Source: Microbacterium sp. RU33B
GTDB lineage: Bacteria > Actinomycetota > Actinomycetes > Actinomycetales > Microbacteriaceae
DNA length: 64,000 nt
Reading direction: 5' to 3'
Assembly: GCF_900155915.1 (NCBI RefSeq)
Contig: NZ_FTPO01000001.1
Coordinates: 620,001 to 684,000, forward strand
Of this stretch, positions 36,336 through 44,281 are shown one piece after another; positions within the stretch are counted from its first letter, which is position 1, and every line of letters begins with the position of its first letter. The notes below the pieces were generated by a model. The model saw only the letters and a list, made by a program, of their open reading frames with translations. It was not told where the DNA came from and made no database searches. A program made the translations under genes and the position numbers.

Positions 36336-37306
36336 GCACCGGGTATGCCCGCGTCGAACACGCGCTGAAGATTCTCGGAGCTCGTCGTCCGCGGATCGGC
36401 GAGGCGGTCGCCGCATCGATCGGTCCTGACCGAAACATGCACGAAGCACGGCTGGCCAAGGATCATCTCGGCATCGTTCATTTGATCGTCAGTCTCCCTG
36501 CGGGTCGCAGTCGATTCGCACCTCCTCTCGGCGATGTTCTTCCCGCGAAGTGGCTCGATGAAGACTTCGAAGACGGTGTCAAGACTTCTCTGGACGTGGC
36601 GAGCACTGACCCCAGTCTCACGCCGACTTTCCTCTCCCTTGTGGGCGAGATGCTCTCTCGCGTCGACGAGACTGATGATCCCTGCATTGACGAACTCATG
36701 CGGGTTCTCAGCTCCTGGCGCGAGGCACTTTCGCGGGAAGGGCGCACGCTCTCTCGCCAGCGGCTGATCGGGCTTTTCGGAGAGTTGACAGTCCTGGCAC
36801 GCCTCGCCGAGGAGGATCCTGTTCAGGCAAAGTCTGCGTGGCGCGGACAAGCGGGCTACCGGCATGACTTCTTCCTCAGCAATGCCCTCGAGGTTAAGGC
36901 GTACACGGGCACTGATTCGCCGTCTGTGGAGATTCATGGTGCGCATCAACTGGACCCACCGATCGGCGCATCTCTCCACCTCCTGACCCTGCGGCTCGAG
37001 GAGAGTCCTGCAGGGGAGACGATCGCCGAGCTGATCGAGCGCATCGACGCACTTGGTCTGCCAAAAGGGTTGCTGTTCGAACGTTCCACTGACGAATCAC
37101 CCATTGCGTCGGATGATGCGGTCGCCTTCGTCGTGGCCGAAGAACGACTGTTTCAAGTCAGCTCGGACTTCCCGGGGGTGCGCGCATCCGTCCTCGGCGC
37201 GGAAGCGCTGACCGCAGTCTCCAGGCTTCGCTACTCGCTGCTACTCGATGCCTGCCCTGGCAGAATCGACGCTGACCTTCTCCCGGCCGTCTTGGAAAAC
37301 CTGTGA
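36332..37306 (+). CDS. PD-(D/E)XK motif protein (DUF4420-like, MzaD-like)
   Basis: A 324-residue candidate nuclease. The core GLFGELTVLARL is followed by the catalytic pattern D179-x7-E187-V-K189 in HDFFLSNALEVKAYTG, typical of the PD-(D/E)XK fold and of the family found beside Z1 and MutL genes. It is probably a DNA endonuclease, or a derivative, of the defence complex. It overlaps its neighbours by four bases on each side (ATGA and GTGA), so expression is stoichiometric with the Z1 and MutL-like subunits. Confidence 0.87.
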   Translation: MSTGYARVEHALKILGARRPRIGEAVAASIGPDRNMHEARLAKDHLGIVHLIVSLPAGRSRFAPPLGDVLPAKWLDEDFEDGVKTSLDVASTDPSLTPTFLSLVGEMLSRVDETDDPCIDELMRVLSSWREALSREGRTLSRQRLIGLFGELTVLARLAEEDPVQAKSAWRGQAGYRHDFFLSNALEVKAYTGTDSPSVEIHGAHQLDPPIGASLHLLTLRLEESPAGETIAELIERIDALGLPKGLLFERSTDESPIASDDAVAFVVAEERLFQVSSDFPGVRASVLGAEALTAVSRLRYSLLLDACPGRIDADLLPAVLENL

Positions 37307-39207
37307 TCCCGTCTGCTCTACCTGCGATCGAGCCGCTCGATTGGTACCCGAAGAAGTTCACGCCTGGAGACATGGATGCGACTGGCGGTGAACGCCTGCT
37401 CGGCCGAACCGAACTGTCGCCGCTCGAGGTGCTGGTTCGCGAGACTGCCCAAAACAGCTGGGATGCGAGACTCGACGGCACACGCCCCACATATGGGGTC
37501 AGCCTGCGGCGCGCAGACTTCCGTTTCCGAGAGGACCTGGCTCGTCTGCTTCCCGAAAAGCATCGAGCAACACCGGTTGGGCCTCTCGCATATGACTGTC
37601 CCTACGTGCTTGAGGTCTTTGACCGCGGGACATGTGGATTGGACGGGCCTGTCACGTTGAAGCCGGTCCAAGGGGACCTTCCTCGCAACTTCCAAGACCT
37701 GATTCTCAAAGTGGGCGTGCCTAGAGACGACGGCAAAGGTGGCGGCACATACGGTTTCGGCAAGACTGCCTCCTACGCGTTCAGCAGCCGCGGAACCGTT
37801 CTCTACTGGACGCGTTGCAGGAATGAACAGGGTCGGCTCGAACACCGCTTCATCGTTTCCGCTTTTCGAGACTCGTATCAAGAGTCGAGCGTCCAGTACA
37901 CCGGTCGTCATTGGTGGGGCCGTCGCGAGGGCGATAACATTCTGCCGGTTATTGGCCCAGAAGCGGAGGCACTCGGCTATCGCCTGTTCCAGCGGGGGTT
38001 CGGTGCAGGTGAGACCGGCACATCAATGCTGATCATCGAGCCGACACTCACGCCCGAGAGCCTCGGTTCGACGCCCGCCGATGAATTGCCGCTGACCTAC
38101 AAAGCCGAAGATGTCCTAGGTGAGTTCGCCGCGCGTGCGCGGAGCGCAATCCGCCGTCATCTCTGGCCCAAACTCATCCCCATCCCGGGTGCAGTCGAGT
38201 CGCCGATGGACATCTCGCTCGAAGCTGGCGACGCGACGGTGCCACTTGTCGACGAGAAGCCCGGCTCGATCGAGCTCTGGGGTGCTGGACTCAACGCGAT
38301 CAGATCCGTGAGGCAGCGAAGCACGACATCGGTCACGACACCGCAAGGCCTTCCTGTCAATGTGTTGGCGGTGACGCGGCTCCAGCAGACGATCGGCCAT
38401 CTGGCAATCGTCCGGCGAGTCCTCGCTATCGAGAGCCCTCCGAATCATGACGACCTTGATCCTCGTGAGAACGCAACAGTCACGCGAATTGCTCTCATGC
38501 GTGGCCAGGCCGAACTGGTCGTCGCGACCGTCGACTGGGTTGCCCAGTCGCCGCTGGAGGGCATGGACTGGCTAGCGGTGTACAAGTCGACCGACGATTG
38601 GGATGCCGTCTACGCACGCACCGAACCGCCGGCGCACGACGCGTGGGTCAGCAGCTCCGGGGGGGAGCCCGCGCTCGTGGTTAAGGCGACCAAGCAGCGT
38701 GTCAGCAAGGCGATTCGCAACGAGATGTATCCGGAGCCGGTTGTCGTTCAACCCGAGGACCGCCCCGTCCGTACTGGAGCACTGTCCCGTCGTTTCGGAT
38801 ACTTGGTGCCGTCGCCGGCGGTCTCCCCACCTTCCACGCCAGGACCTTCCGGCGGCGGAACCGGCAGGCAACGTGGCCACGCGAAGAATCGACATCGTCT
38901 GGAGATTTCAGCCCCGCGACTCGTCGAGACCCGTGAGGATGGTCGCCAGCGCCAAAGTGTCATCTTCAGCGTCGCAGGCGAGTCGGCATCTATTGTGACG
39001 CTGAGCGTGAGCGTTATCGGGGACGAGGGGGCCCACGAAGCCCTCGACGCTGGTGAGCTCGACCTCGAGTGGCGCGACGCCGTTGCGGTCAGTGCAGGAA
39101 GAGCGGTCGTCAAGGGTGGCCAACGTGCATCAGTGGAATTCACGGGCGCACCTCGTCGCGCGCTCCGCATCGACATGAGCGCGGAGGAACACAATGGCGA
39201 TCATTGA
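37303..39207 (+). CDS. MutL/MORC-type GHKL ATPase (MzaA-like)
   Basis: The 634-residue protein has a GHKL ATPase fold at the N-terminus: N-box E47-T-A-Q-N51-S-W-D54, motif II D107-R-G-x-C-G, and the lid GGGTYGFGKTASY (~146-158), followed by a transducer-like region with Lys-containing segments and a C-terminal beta-rich domain after a Pro/Gly-rich hinge (~510-530). GHKL ATPases clamp DNA on ATP binding; in the related operons they are thought to sense or move along invading DNA. GTG 37303 overlaps the preceding stop. Confidence 0.9.
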   Translation: MIPSALPAIEPLDWYPKKFTPGDMDATGGERLLGRTELSPLEVLVRETAQNSWDARLDGTRPTYGVSLRRADFRFREDLARLLPEKHRATPVGPLAYDCPYVLEVFDRGTCGLDGPVTLKPVQGDLPRNFQDLILKVGVPRDDGKGGGTYGFGKTASYAFSSRGTVLYWTRCRNEQGRLEHRFIVSAFRDSYQESSVQYTGRHWWGRREGDNILPVIGPEAEALGYRLFQRGFGAGETGTSMLIIEPTLTPESLGSTPADELPLTYKAEDVLGEFAARARSAIRRHLWPKLIPIPGAVESPMDISLEAGDATVPLVDEKPGSIELWGAGLNAIRSVRQRSTTSVTTPQGLPVNVLAVTRLQQTIGHLAIVRRVLAIESPPNHDDLDPRENATVTRIALMRGQAELVVATVDWVAQSPLEGMDWLAVYKSTDDWDAVYARTEPPAHDAWVSSSGGEPALVVKATKQRVSKAIRNEMYPEPVVVQPEDRPVRTGALSRRFGYLVPSPAVSPPSTPGPSGGGTGRQRGHAKNRHRLEISAPRLVETREDGRQRQSVIFSVAGESASIVTLSVSVIGDEGAHEALDAGELDLEWRDAVAVSAGRAVVKGGQRASVEFTGAPRRALRIDMSAEEHNGDH

Positions 39208-40096
39208 GTCGAGGCCTTATCTGACGCCGTCTGCCAGCTCGGTCGAGGCGACGATCTCGCTTGTTCCGGAGAACCTGGACATCGAGCGAATCGGCGACGA
39301 TTGGACGTCCGGCGATGACCTCACCTTCCGTTGTGTCGCCACCCTTGAAGACTCGTTCTGGACAGAGGCCCTGATCGATCAGGGCGAAGACATCTTGCTG
39401 GTCCTCGTCGTGGCATGCACTTCCGCCCGTGCGCGATGGCGGGCGCAAGCTCCGTTCGAGGCAGTAGACGGTCTCTGGCGGGCGGAATTGGATCTTGTCG
39501 TCGACGGAGGTGAGATCGCAGTCGATCTGACGGCGGACGCTTGGGTAGTTGGCCCTGGGCGAACCGGGAGCTCGAATGCCGCCCACGCAGTCCACCAAGG
39601 GGCAAAGCTCTGGCAGCGCAATTCGCCGATGTGGATCCCGCTGGAGCGGCCGAACGCTGACTTCCCCACGTCCGCCTTGTCATTCTCTGCGACCGGGCGT
39701 CGTGCGGTGCCATGGTCGGTGGAGACTGCAACCGACGCGGAGCCGCATTGGAGCATCAGCGGTTCGGTGCGCCTCTACGTGAATACCGATCTCGAGATCT
39801 GTCACTCGATCGTCGAAGGAACCGCGAGCGAGGATGTTTACTCGGCGATCACGTGCGATATCCACCTCGCGGTCCTGCATCAGATCGGCTCATGGCGCGA
39901 CTCGGTCAATGGCGTGTCGCTCGATGCGACCGCTGATGACGATCACGGTTGTCTTGCCGCCATGGGCGCGAATATCGCACGCAGCCTCGGTCTCACGTTT
40001 GATGAGGCGTGTCGTTTGGCAATCGAAGACCCTCTAGGCCTCGCAGTTCGATCGCGCGAGTCAGTCATGTACTACGGAAAGGTCGAAGCTGCGTGA
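39194..40096 (+). CDS. Uncharacterised defence-operon protein (position of MzaC)
   Basis: This 300-residue, mainly beta-predicted protein has no motif that I recognise; the visible landmarks are SLVPENLDIERIGDDW near the start and a helical end TFDEACRLAIEDPLG. It overlaps the MutL-like gene by 14 bases and the next gene by 4, so it is an integral part of the operon. By position it may correspond to the unassigned DUF component of MZA systems. A and T are more frequent at third positions than in the flanks. Confidence 0.75.
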   Translation: MAIIESRPYLTPSASSVEATISLVPENLDIERIGDDWTSGDDLTFRCVATLEDSFWTEALIDQGEDILLVLVVACTSARARWRAQAPFEAVDGLWRAELDLVVDGGEIAVDLTADAWVVGPGRTGSSNAAHAVHQGAKLWQRNSPMWIPLERPNADFPTSALSFSATGRRAVPWSVETATDAEPHWSISGSVRLYVNTDLEICHSIVEGTASEDVYSAITCDIHLAVLHQIGSWRDSVNGVSLDATADDDHGCLAAMGANIARSLGLTFDEACRLAIEDPLGLAVRSRESVMYYGKVEAA

Positions 40097-40821
40097 GCGT
40101 TCTATATCCGCGACTCAGCCGCTCCGACATCGCGAGCGAGATCAGTCGACTCGAGCGCACTCTGAGATCCGGCGGCGTCGCTCAACCATTCCCTGACGGC
40201 GGACACCACGCGGGCGCGATCTTTCCCTCCGTGGGTGTGCCCGTTCCGGTCGCCCGTCTTCGCGAACTCCATGCCATCACCTTCGACGCGGTGCACGCGC
40301 TGGATGCGCGCCGCCGTGCCGATCGCGACAGGCTCTTCGACGTCACCGTCGGAAATGTGCTCGCGTCATGGTTCGAGGAGGATGGACGAAGTCAAGCGGC
40401 ACATCCCGACATCTGGCCATACATCACGCTTGTAGTGCTTCCAGACCTCGCTGTCCAGCGATTTGGGCCGGATGCGACAGGCACGCTCCCTCACGATCGG
40501 TTCGCCGCTGGACGACGCAACGTCTTTCAGAGGCTCTATCTCCGATCGTGGATCTTGGGTGATCTGCTGAGTGACCCCGAGTTGCCGTTGTTCGAGGACG
40601 AACTCGTCGGCCTCGTCGACCGAAACCTCTCCTCCGATCACCGACTCGCACGAATGGTCAGCGAGCAGATCACGAACCTTGATCGCGCGCAGAATCGACG
40701 GGAGCCGGTTCGCAACGCATTCAAGTCGTTGCAGTTCGAGCTGCGTGTGACAGACGTATCATCCTTGAACGATGACGCACTTCGATTGCTCCTCAGCGAA
40801 GTGTTTCAGCCTTCGACCTGA
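40093..40821 (+). CDS. Uncharacterised defence-operon protein (DUF6339-like)
   Basis: The product is 242 residues, helical, with LYPRLSRSDIASEISRLERT at the N-terminus, a central DIWPYITLVVLPDLAVQRFG and RNVFQRLYLRSWILGD. In public genomes a family I recall as DUF6339 occupies this place beside Z1 and Vsr genes, but I cannot verify the match. GTG 40093 overlaps the preceding stop by four bases. No catalytic motif is evident. Confidence 0.7.
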   Translation: MSVLYPRLSRSDIASEISRLERTLRSGGVAQPFPDGGHHAGAIFPSVGVPVPVARLRELHAITFDAVHALDARRRADRDRLFDVTVGNVLASWFEEDGRSQAAHPDIWPYITLVVLPDLAVQRFGPDATGTLPHDRFAAGRRNVFQRLYLRSWILGDLLSDPELPLFEDELVGLVDRNLSSDHRLARMVSEQITNLDRAQNRREPVRNAFKSLQFELRVTDVSSLNDDALRLLLSEVFQPST

Positions 40822-40857
40822 CAAATTCATGGATCAGATCACCACGAGGTCGGCGCT

Positions 40858-41310
40858 GTGAACGAGTCCTGGGCGTCTAGCGAAGGTGCGCGGCGCACGA
40901 TGATCGCTAACCGCAGACGAGATACGCAACCTGAGTTGCGAGTGCGTCGCATCCTCCATGCGGCCGGCCTTCGGTATCGCGTTGATGTTGCGCCGTTGCC
41001 CGGGCTGCGGTCTCGTGCGGACATCGTCTTCACGAAGCAGCGCGTTGCCGTCTTTATCGACGGATGTTTCTGGCACGGCTGCCCGACCCATGCAGTCGCT
41101 CCGAAGGCGAACGCCGACTACTGGGGGCCGAAGCTCGCGCGGAACCGGGCGCGAGACTTGGAGGTATCGAAGAGGCTGACCGAGAGCGGATGGGAGGTTC
41201 TCCGCTTCTGGGAACACGAGCCGCCGAAGGACGTTGCCAGGGTCATTCTGAAGAAGTGGATCCTGTCAAGTCGATCACTTCGGACCACGTGTACCCCGTT
41301 GAAGAACTAG
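40858..41310 (+). CDS. vsr: Very short patch repair (Vsr) endonuclease
   Basis: A 150-residue Vsr-type nuclease with RRDTQPELRVRRILHAAGLRY at the start, catalytic Asp in RSRADIVF, the FIDGCFWHGCP motif with its zinc Cys/His, and ADYWGPKLARNRARD. Classical Vsr nicks T:G mismatches that arise from deaminated 5-methylcytosine, which fits a partner for the operon's m5C methylase. In MutL-containing defence operons a Vsr-like protein may instead be the cutting effector. It lies 36 bases after the preceding gene. Confidence 0.95.
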   Translation: MNESWASSEGARRTMIANRRRDTQPELRVRRILHAAGLRYRVDVAPLPGLRSRADIVFTKQRVAVFIDGCFWHGCPTHAVAPKANADYWGPKLARNRARDLEVSKRLTESGWEVLRFWEHEPPKDVARVILKKWILSSRSLRTTCTPLKN

Positions 41311-41485
41311 GCATTCTGCTCTCTGCCGTCACCGCGGTCAGGCGTATCGGGTTTGCGCACCAGTGGCTGAGATACGTAGCGATGAGTTCGCGACTGCGCA
41401 TCCCGTTGTGCAGGCGGCTTACGCGCACGCGTAATCCGCTGACACTGGCCATCAAGCGCGCAACCTTCGGCCGCCAGAGGCGCCT

Positions 41486-42415
41486 CTACGGCGTCGGCGT
41501 CGGGAGTGCGGGCGGGGCCGACACGACGAGGTCGTAAAACGCTCCTCCCGCCGTGAGGACTGCTACCACGCCTAACACAACCGAGACGCCCAACTCCACG
41601 GCGAACGCTGTAGGTCGAGGTATCGGGTCTGATGGCGCTCGCCACACAGCTGAGCTGAGACCGCGTGCGGAGAGGAATGTCACTGCCATGATCGCGAGGA
41701 CGAGGAGGTTGGCGATGATCACACCCCAAACGAACGCGAGAGCATCGTCACCGGGGAACGCCGCCACCATCGCTTCGAGCGAGTCTTGCACTCGGTTGAC
41801 GAGACTTTCAGGCGAGGCTTCGTACGTCGCGAGGTATCGCGATCGCAGCGCGCCCACAGATACCGCACCCCGTGAGGCGTTGAGGGAAACGATCCAGGTC
41901 AACGCGAATGCGACTATCAGGACCGCGAGCTGAGCAAGGGTCAAAGCGACTGAGCTTCCAACTGGGACCTGACGCGCGCGTGCCGACAGCGTGGAGCTGA
42001 TGATCCAGCCCGAGAGCCCACCAACGACGACCATGCCTGCAATCAGCATGATGTGGAAGAAGAGCAAGTAGGCGACGATGACCGCTGCACCGATGACCAC
42101 AGCGGCGATGATGACCCCGACGATCTGAAGCCACGGAAACTCGTCATCGTCGGACTTTGTGGCTTGGGCTGGAGTGGAACTTGCGGGCGACGGCGAAGCA
42201 GCGTGATACGTGTTGTTGTAGATGCGGATCTTGTTCTTCTTGTTGGTCTGCTTACCGCTGCCCGACTGACTTATTCCCGCCTGGATGGCTGGACCGCCCG
42301 CAGACGGCAGTTGTCCAGCACGTCTTGCAGTCACCATCCATTGCACTGATCCCGTCAGGACCGCAGCGATCAAGGTGGCAAGAACGGCAGACCAAGTTGT
42401 CGGCCAGAAGTCCAT
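41486..42415 (-). CDS. Multi-helix membrane protein of the island, unknown
   Basis: A 309-residue protein with one N-terminal helix, a polar Asn/Lys-rich linker (about residues 52-70, with IRIYNNTYH), and four to five further hydrophobic helices (about 95-150, 158-185, 225-250, 270-295). Adenine-rich codons in the linker are out of keeping with the host. It faces the defence operon, 175 bases from vsr with nothing recognisable between. It could be a membrane effector or an unrelated cargo gene. Confidence 0.7.
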   Translation of the reverse strand: MDFWPTTWSAVLATLIAAVLTGSVQWMVTARRAGQLPSAGGPAIQAGISQSGSGKQTNKKNKIRIYNNTYHAASPSPASSTPAQATKSDDDEFPWLQIVGVIIAAVVIGAAVIVAYLLFFHIMLIAGMVVVGGLSGWIISSTLSARARQVPVGSSVALTLAQLAVLIVAFALTWIVSLNASRGAVSVGALRSRYLATYEASPESLVNRVQDSLEAMVAAFPGDDALAFVWGVIIANLLVLAIMAVTFLSARGLSSAVWRAPSDPIPRPTAFAVELGVSVVLGVVAVLTAGGAFYDLVVSAPPALPTPTP

Positions 42416-42592
42416 GCATTCCCCATTCCCAAGTGACAGATAGTGCTTCGTGCGGCTCGAAGCATCCCCTACCCGCCCCTGGGCCTATCATGGCGCAGAT
42501 TTCACTTGAGGAAATGCATGTTCAGCACGCGCGTGTCGAAACATGCGTTCGTTCTTGACACACGATTGAGCGTGTCTGCGGGGGAGTGAGAC

Positions 42593-42641
42593 GAGGCCTC
42601 CCGCCGACCGCCGAAGCCGGTAATGCACGACGGGAGGCCTC
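42593..42641. other. Hairpin GAGGCCTCCCG / CGGGAGGCCTC
   Basis: Perfect 11-base arms (42593-42603 and 42631-42641) around 27 bases. It could be a terminator from either side or a remnant of a repeat. Confidence 0.5.
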
Positions 42642-42919
42642 TTTGCCCCCTCGCGTGCGTCGAGCATGTGAGGGGTGTGTGTGAGTCTGCCGGGGTGGGC
42701 GACGATAGAGACGATAAAGAGGAGAAGCGCCGACCCCACCCGGGCAGGGTGCCGACAGCCAGAGCACCGCGACCCGCCTCATGACCCGCGCCCGAGACGA
42801 AGGTCTGGCGCCGGAAGCGGGGATCCAGGAGCCGCGGCAGGCGCCAGCGGTGCACCCGCATAACGATCCGACCCGCCCGTGTTACGGGTGTCTGGGCCTA
42901 GGGGGCCGTCGACCGGGCG

Positions 42920-43159
42920 ATGACTTTTGGCGCGAGCGCCCGCGTCGCTGGTTTCGTCGACGAGGAGACCGGCCGCGAGGTCTACCTCCAGGCCCGAGAG
43001 CAACAGCTTCGCGAGCAGGCCACCGGACCCGTCGTTGGCCCCGGATATCCGGTCCATCGATCGGCCGCTGAACGCAGAGTTCGACGATTCGTCTGCCCAA
43101 CGTTGGCGTCGGAGCTGCCGGACCTTGATTTCTCGCAATTGTGCACTTCTGGCCGTTGA
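42920..43159 (+). pseudogene. Possible gene remnant
   Basis: A 79-codon frame whose first half (FVDEETGREVYLQAREQQLRE) has the look of a real helical protein while the second half degenerates. It has a weak start and no ribosome site. Listed only as a possible fragment. Confidence 0.2.
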
Positions 43160-43264
43160 ACACCAGGTGCTGATCAATGTGCACAGAATTCTCGGCGTTC
43201 ACGGATGCGGGTAAAAGTGGGTCTCGCGAATGCCCGATCTAGCCCCGGAATCCCGAGGGTTTTC

Positions 43265-43285
43265 TTGCCCGCAATTTGCCCGCAT
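43265..43285 (+). other. Right integrase arm-type sites (paired TTGCCCGC)
   Basis: TTGCCCGC at 43265-43272 and 43276-43283, the second followed by AT: same motif, 11-base period and orientation as the left pair at 31109-31127. Confidence 0.7.
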
Positions 43286-43411
43286 CCCATCTGTAGTTTG
43301 GTGTTTTTGCATGTTTCGCGATGCGGTCGTACTCTCGGTAACCCGCGTAATTCCGCGGAAGTTGCTGCTAGGTGCAACCAGGTGTAGCTAGCAAAAACGC
43401 GCGTTCTCGAA

Positions 43412-43430
43412 TTTGAGTCCCTCCGGGGCT
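43412..43430 (+). other. Right attachment core (attR-like)
   Basis: TTTGAGTCCCTCCGGGGCT repeats the 3' end of tRNA-Arg (TTCGAGTCCCTCCAGGGGC) with one substitution and one deleted base. It marks the island boundary. Confidence 0.65.
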
Positions 43431-43505
43431 CTCGACGAACCGGCTGACTAGAGTCGAACACGGCGGAAATGCCGGGCCGTCAAGCAAGAGCCCTGAGGGG
43501 AGCCG

Positions 43506-44171
43506 ATGTCGAGCGAGAACACGGTGGACTGGCTCGGCGTGCTCGTCCCGCGCGTCCAACTCAACGAGAGCCTTCTCGGCCCGCGCGATCTTCTGGCCGA
43601 CAGTGCGAAGAACGGCGACTGGGGTTCGGTCCTGGCGACGCTCGACGACAATATGACGCTCACCGCGAATGACTGGCGGCCCGGCGGCAGCAGCTGGTTC
43701 GGGCCGCTGCATCAGGCGGCGTGGCTCGGCGCTCCGGAGAGCGTCGTCCGAGCGCTCGTCGAGCGTGGCGCGTGGCGGTCTCTGAGGGACTCGGCCGGTC
43801 GGCGGCCGGTCGACATCGCGCGCGAGCGCGGTCACGCGCAGACGGTGGAGGCGCTCACTCCGGTCTATGACGTCTCGCTCGCCCCCGAGACGGCGGCGGC
43901 GATAAGCCGCCGCCTGGCGGAACTCGTCGAGGAAGCCGCCGCTCGCGCCACCGACGGACGGGTCGAGATCCGGCATCTCGACGTGCAGTGCCTGGCTGAG
44001 CGCTCCGACAGGGTGTGGTTCCCGATCCCCGGGATGTACGGCGGATTCTCGGTCGAGCTCTTCAAGCGACGCCTTCACGTCGAGAGCTGGAGTCGCGTCG
44101 TCGGCGGCTCCGGGCGGGCCTATGTCATCACGGCCGAACGGACGGTGCTCGTCGACGAGGGATTCGTCTAG
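43506..44171 (+). CDS. Ankyrin-repeat protein
   Basis: A 221-residue soluble protein. About residues 25-120 form two to three ankyrin repeats (FGPLHQAAWLGAPESVVRALVERGAW, then DSAGRRPVDIARERGHAQTVEAL); the second half is an unassigned alpha/beta domain with VWFPIPGMYGGFSVELF. It is a protein-binding scaffold with unknown partners. ATG 43506 follows GGGG. It is the first gene outside the island. Confidence 0.85.
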   Translation: MSSENTVDWLGVLVPRVQLNESLLGPRDLLADSAKNGDWGSVLATLDDNMTLTANDWRPGGSSWFGPLHQAAWLGAPESVVRALVERGAWRSLRDSAGRRPVDIARERGHAQTVEALTPVYDVSLAPETAAAISRRLAELVEEAAARATDGRVEIRHLDVQCLAERSDRVWFPIPGMYGGFSVELFKRRLHVESWSRVVGGSGRAYVITAERTVLVDEGFV

Positions 44172-44281
44172 GGAGAGTCGAGCCCGCAGCTCAAGAAGCG
44201 CTCTGCTCGCTGTCGGAGCGACCCGCGAGTACCGTGGACGCCACCGGCCCCCGACAGGAGCCCGCGCGCGAAGGAGCCCCC

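Larger units (their letters stand above)
31031..43430. mobile_element. Genomic island integrated in tRNA-Arg (integrase plus MutL/Z1/methyltransferase defence operon)
   Basis: The left core GAGTCCCTCC (31031-31040) lies in the tRNA T-arm and is followed by AGGGGC. The same ten bases recur at 43415-43424 followed by GGGGC, one base shorter. A tyrosine integrase is the first gene inside. Paired TTGCCCGC arm-type sites occur near both ends. Sequence inside is visibly poorer in G+C, with many A/T-ending codons and A/T runs, unlike both flanks. No conjugation, replication or virion genes are present, so it is a small integrative defence island of about 12.4 kb. Confidence 0.85.
42416..43505. other. 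Mostly non-coding right end of the island
   Basis: A 1.09-kb stretch with no convincing gene. It holds a hairpin at 42593-42641, a possible gene remnant at 42920-43159, arm-type integrase sites at 43265-43285 and the right att core at 43412-43430. Repeated short frames with poor composition suggest decayed cargo. Confidence 0.6.

Noticed and set aside
32452..41310. BREX, DISARM, Dnd or canonical MZA system
   Set aside because: No PglZ, BrxC, DrmA/B, phosphorothioate genes or AIPR protein; only the MutL, Z1 and PD-(D/E)XK core is shared with MZA.
42781..43214. Several overlapping short frames at the right end of the island, both strands
   Set aside because: Mutually overlapping, no ribosome sites, atypical composition; only one is kept as a doubtful remnant.
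31031..43430. Prophage or conjugative element
   Set aside because: No capsid, terminase, portal, relaxase, type IV secretion or replication gene; only integrase plus defence cargo.
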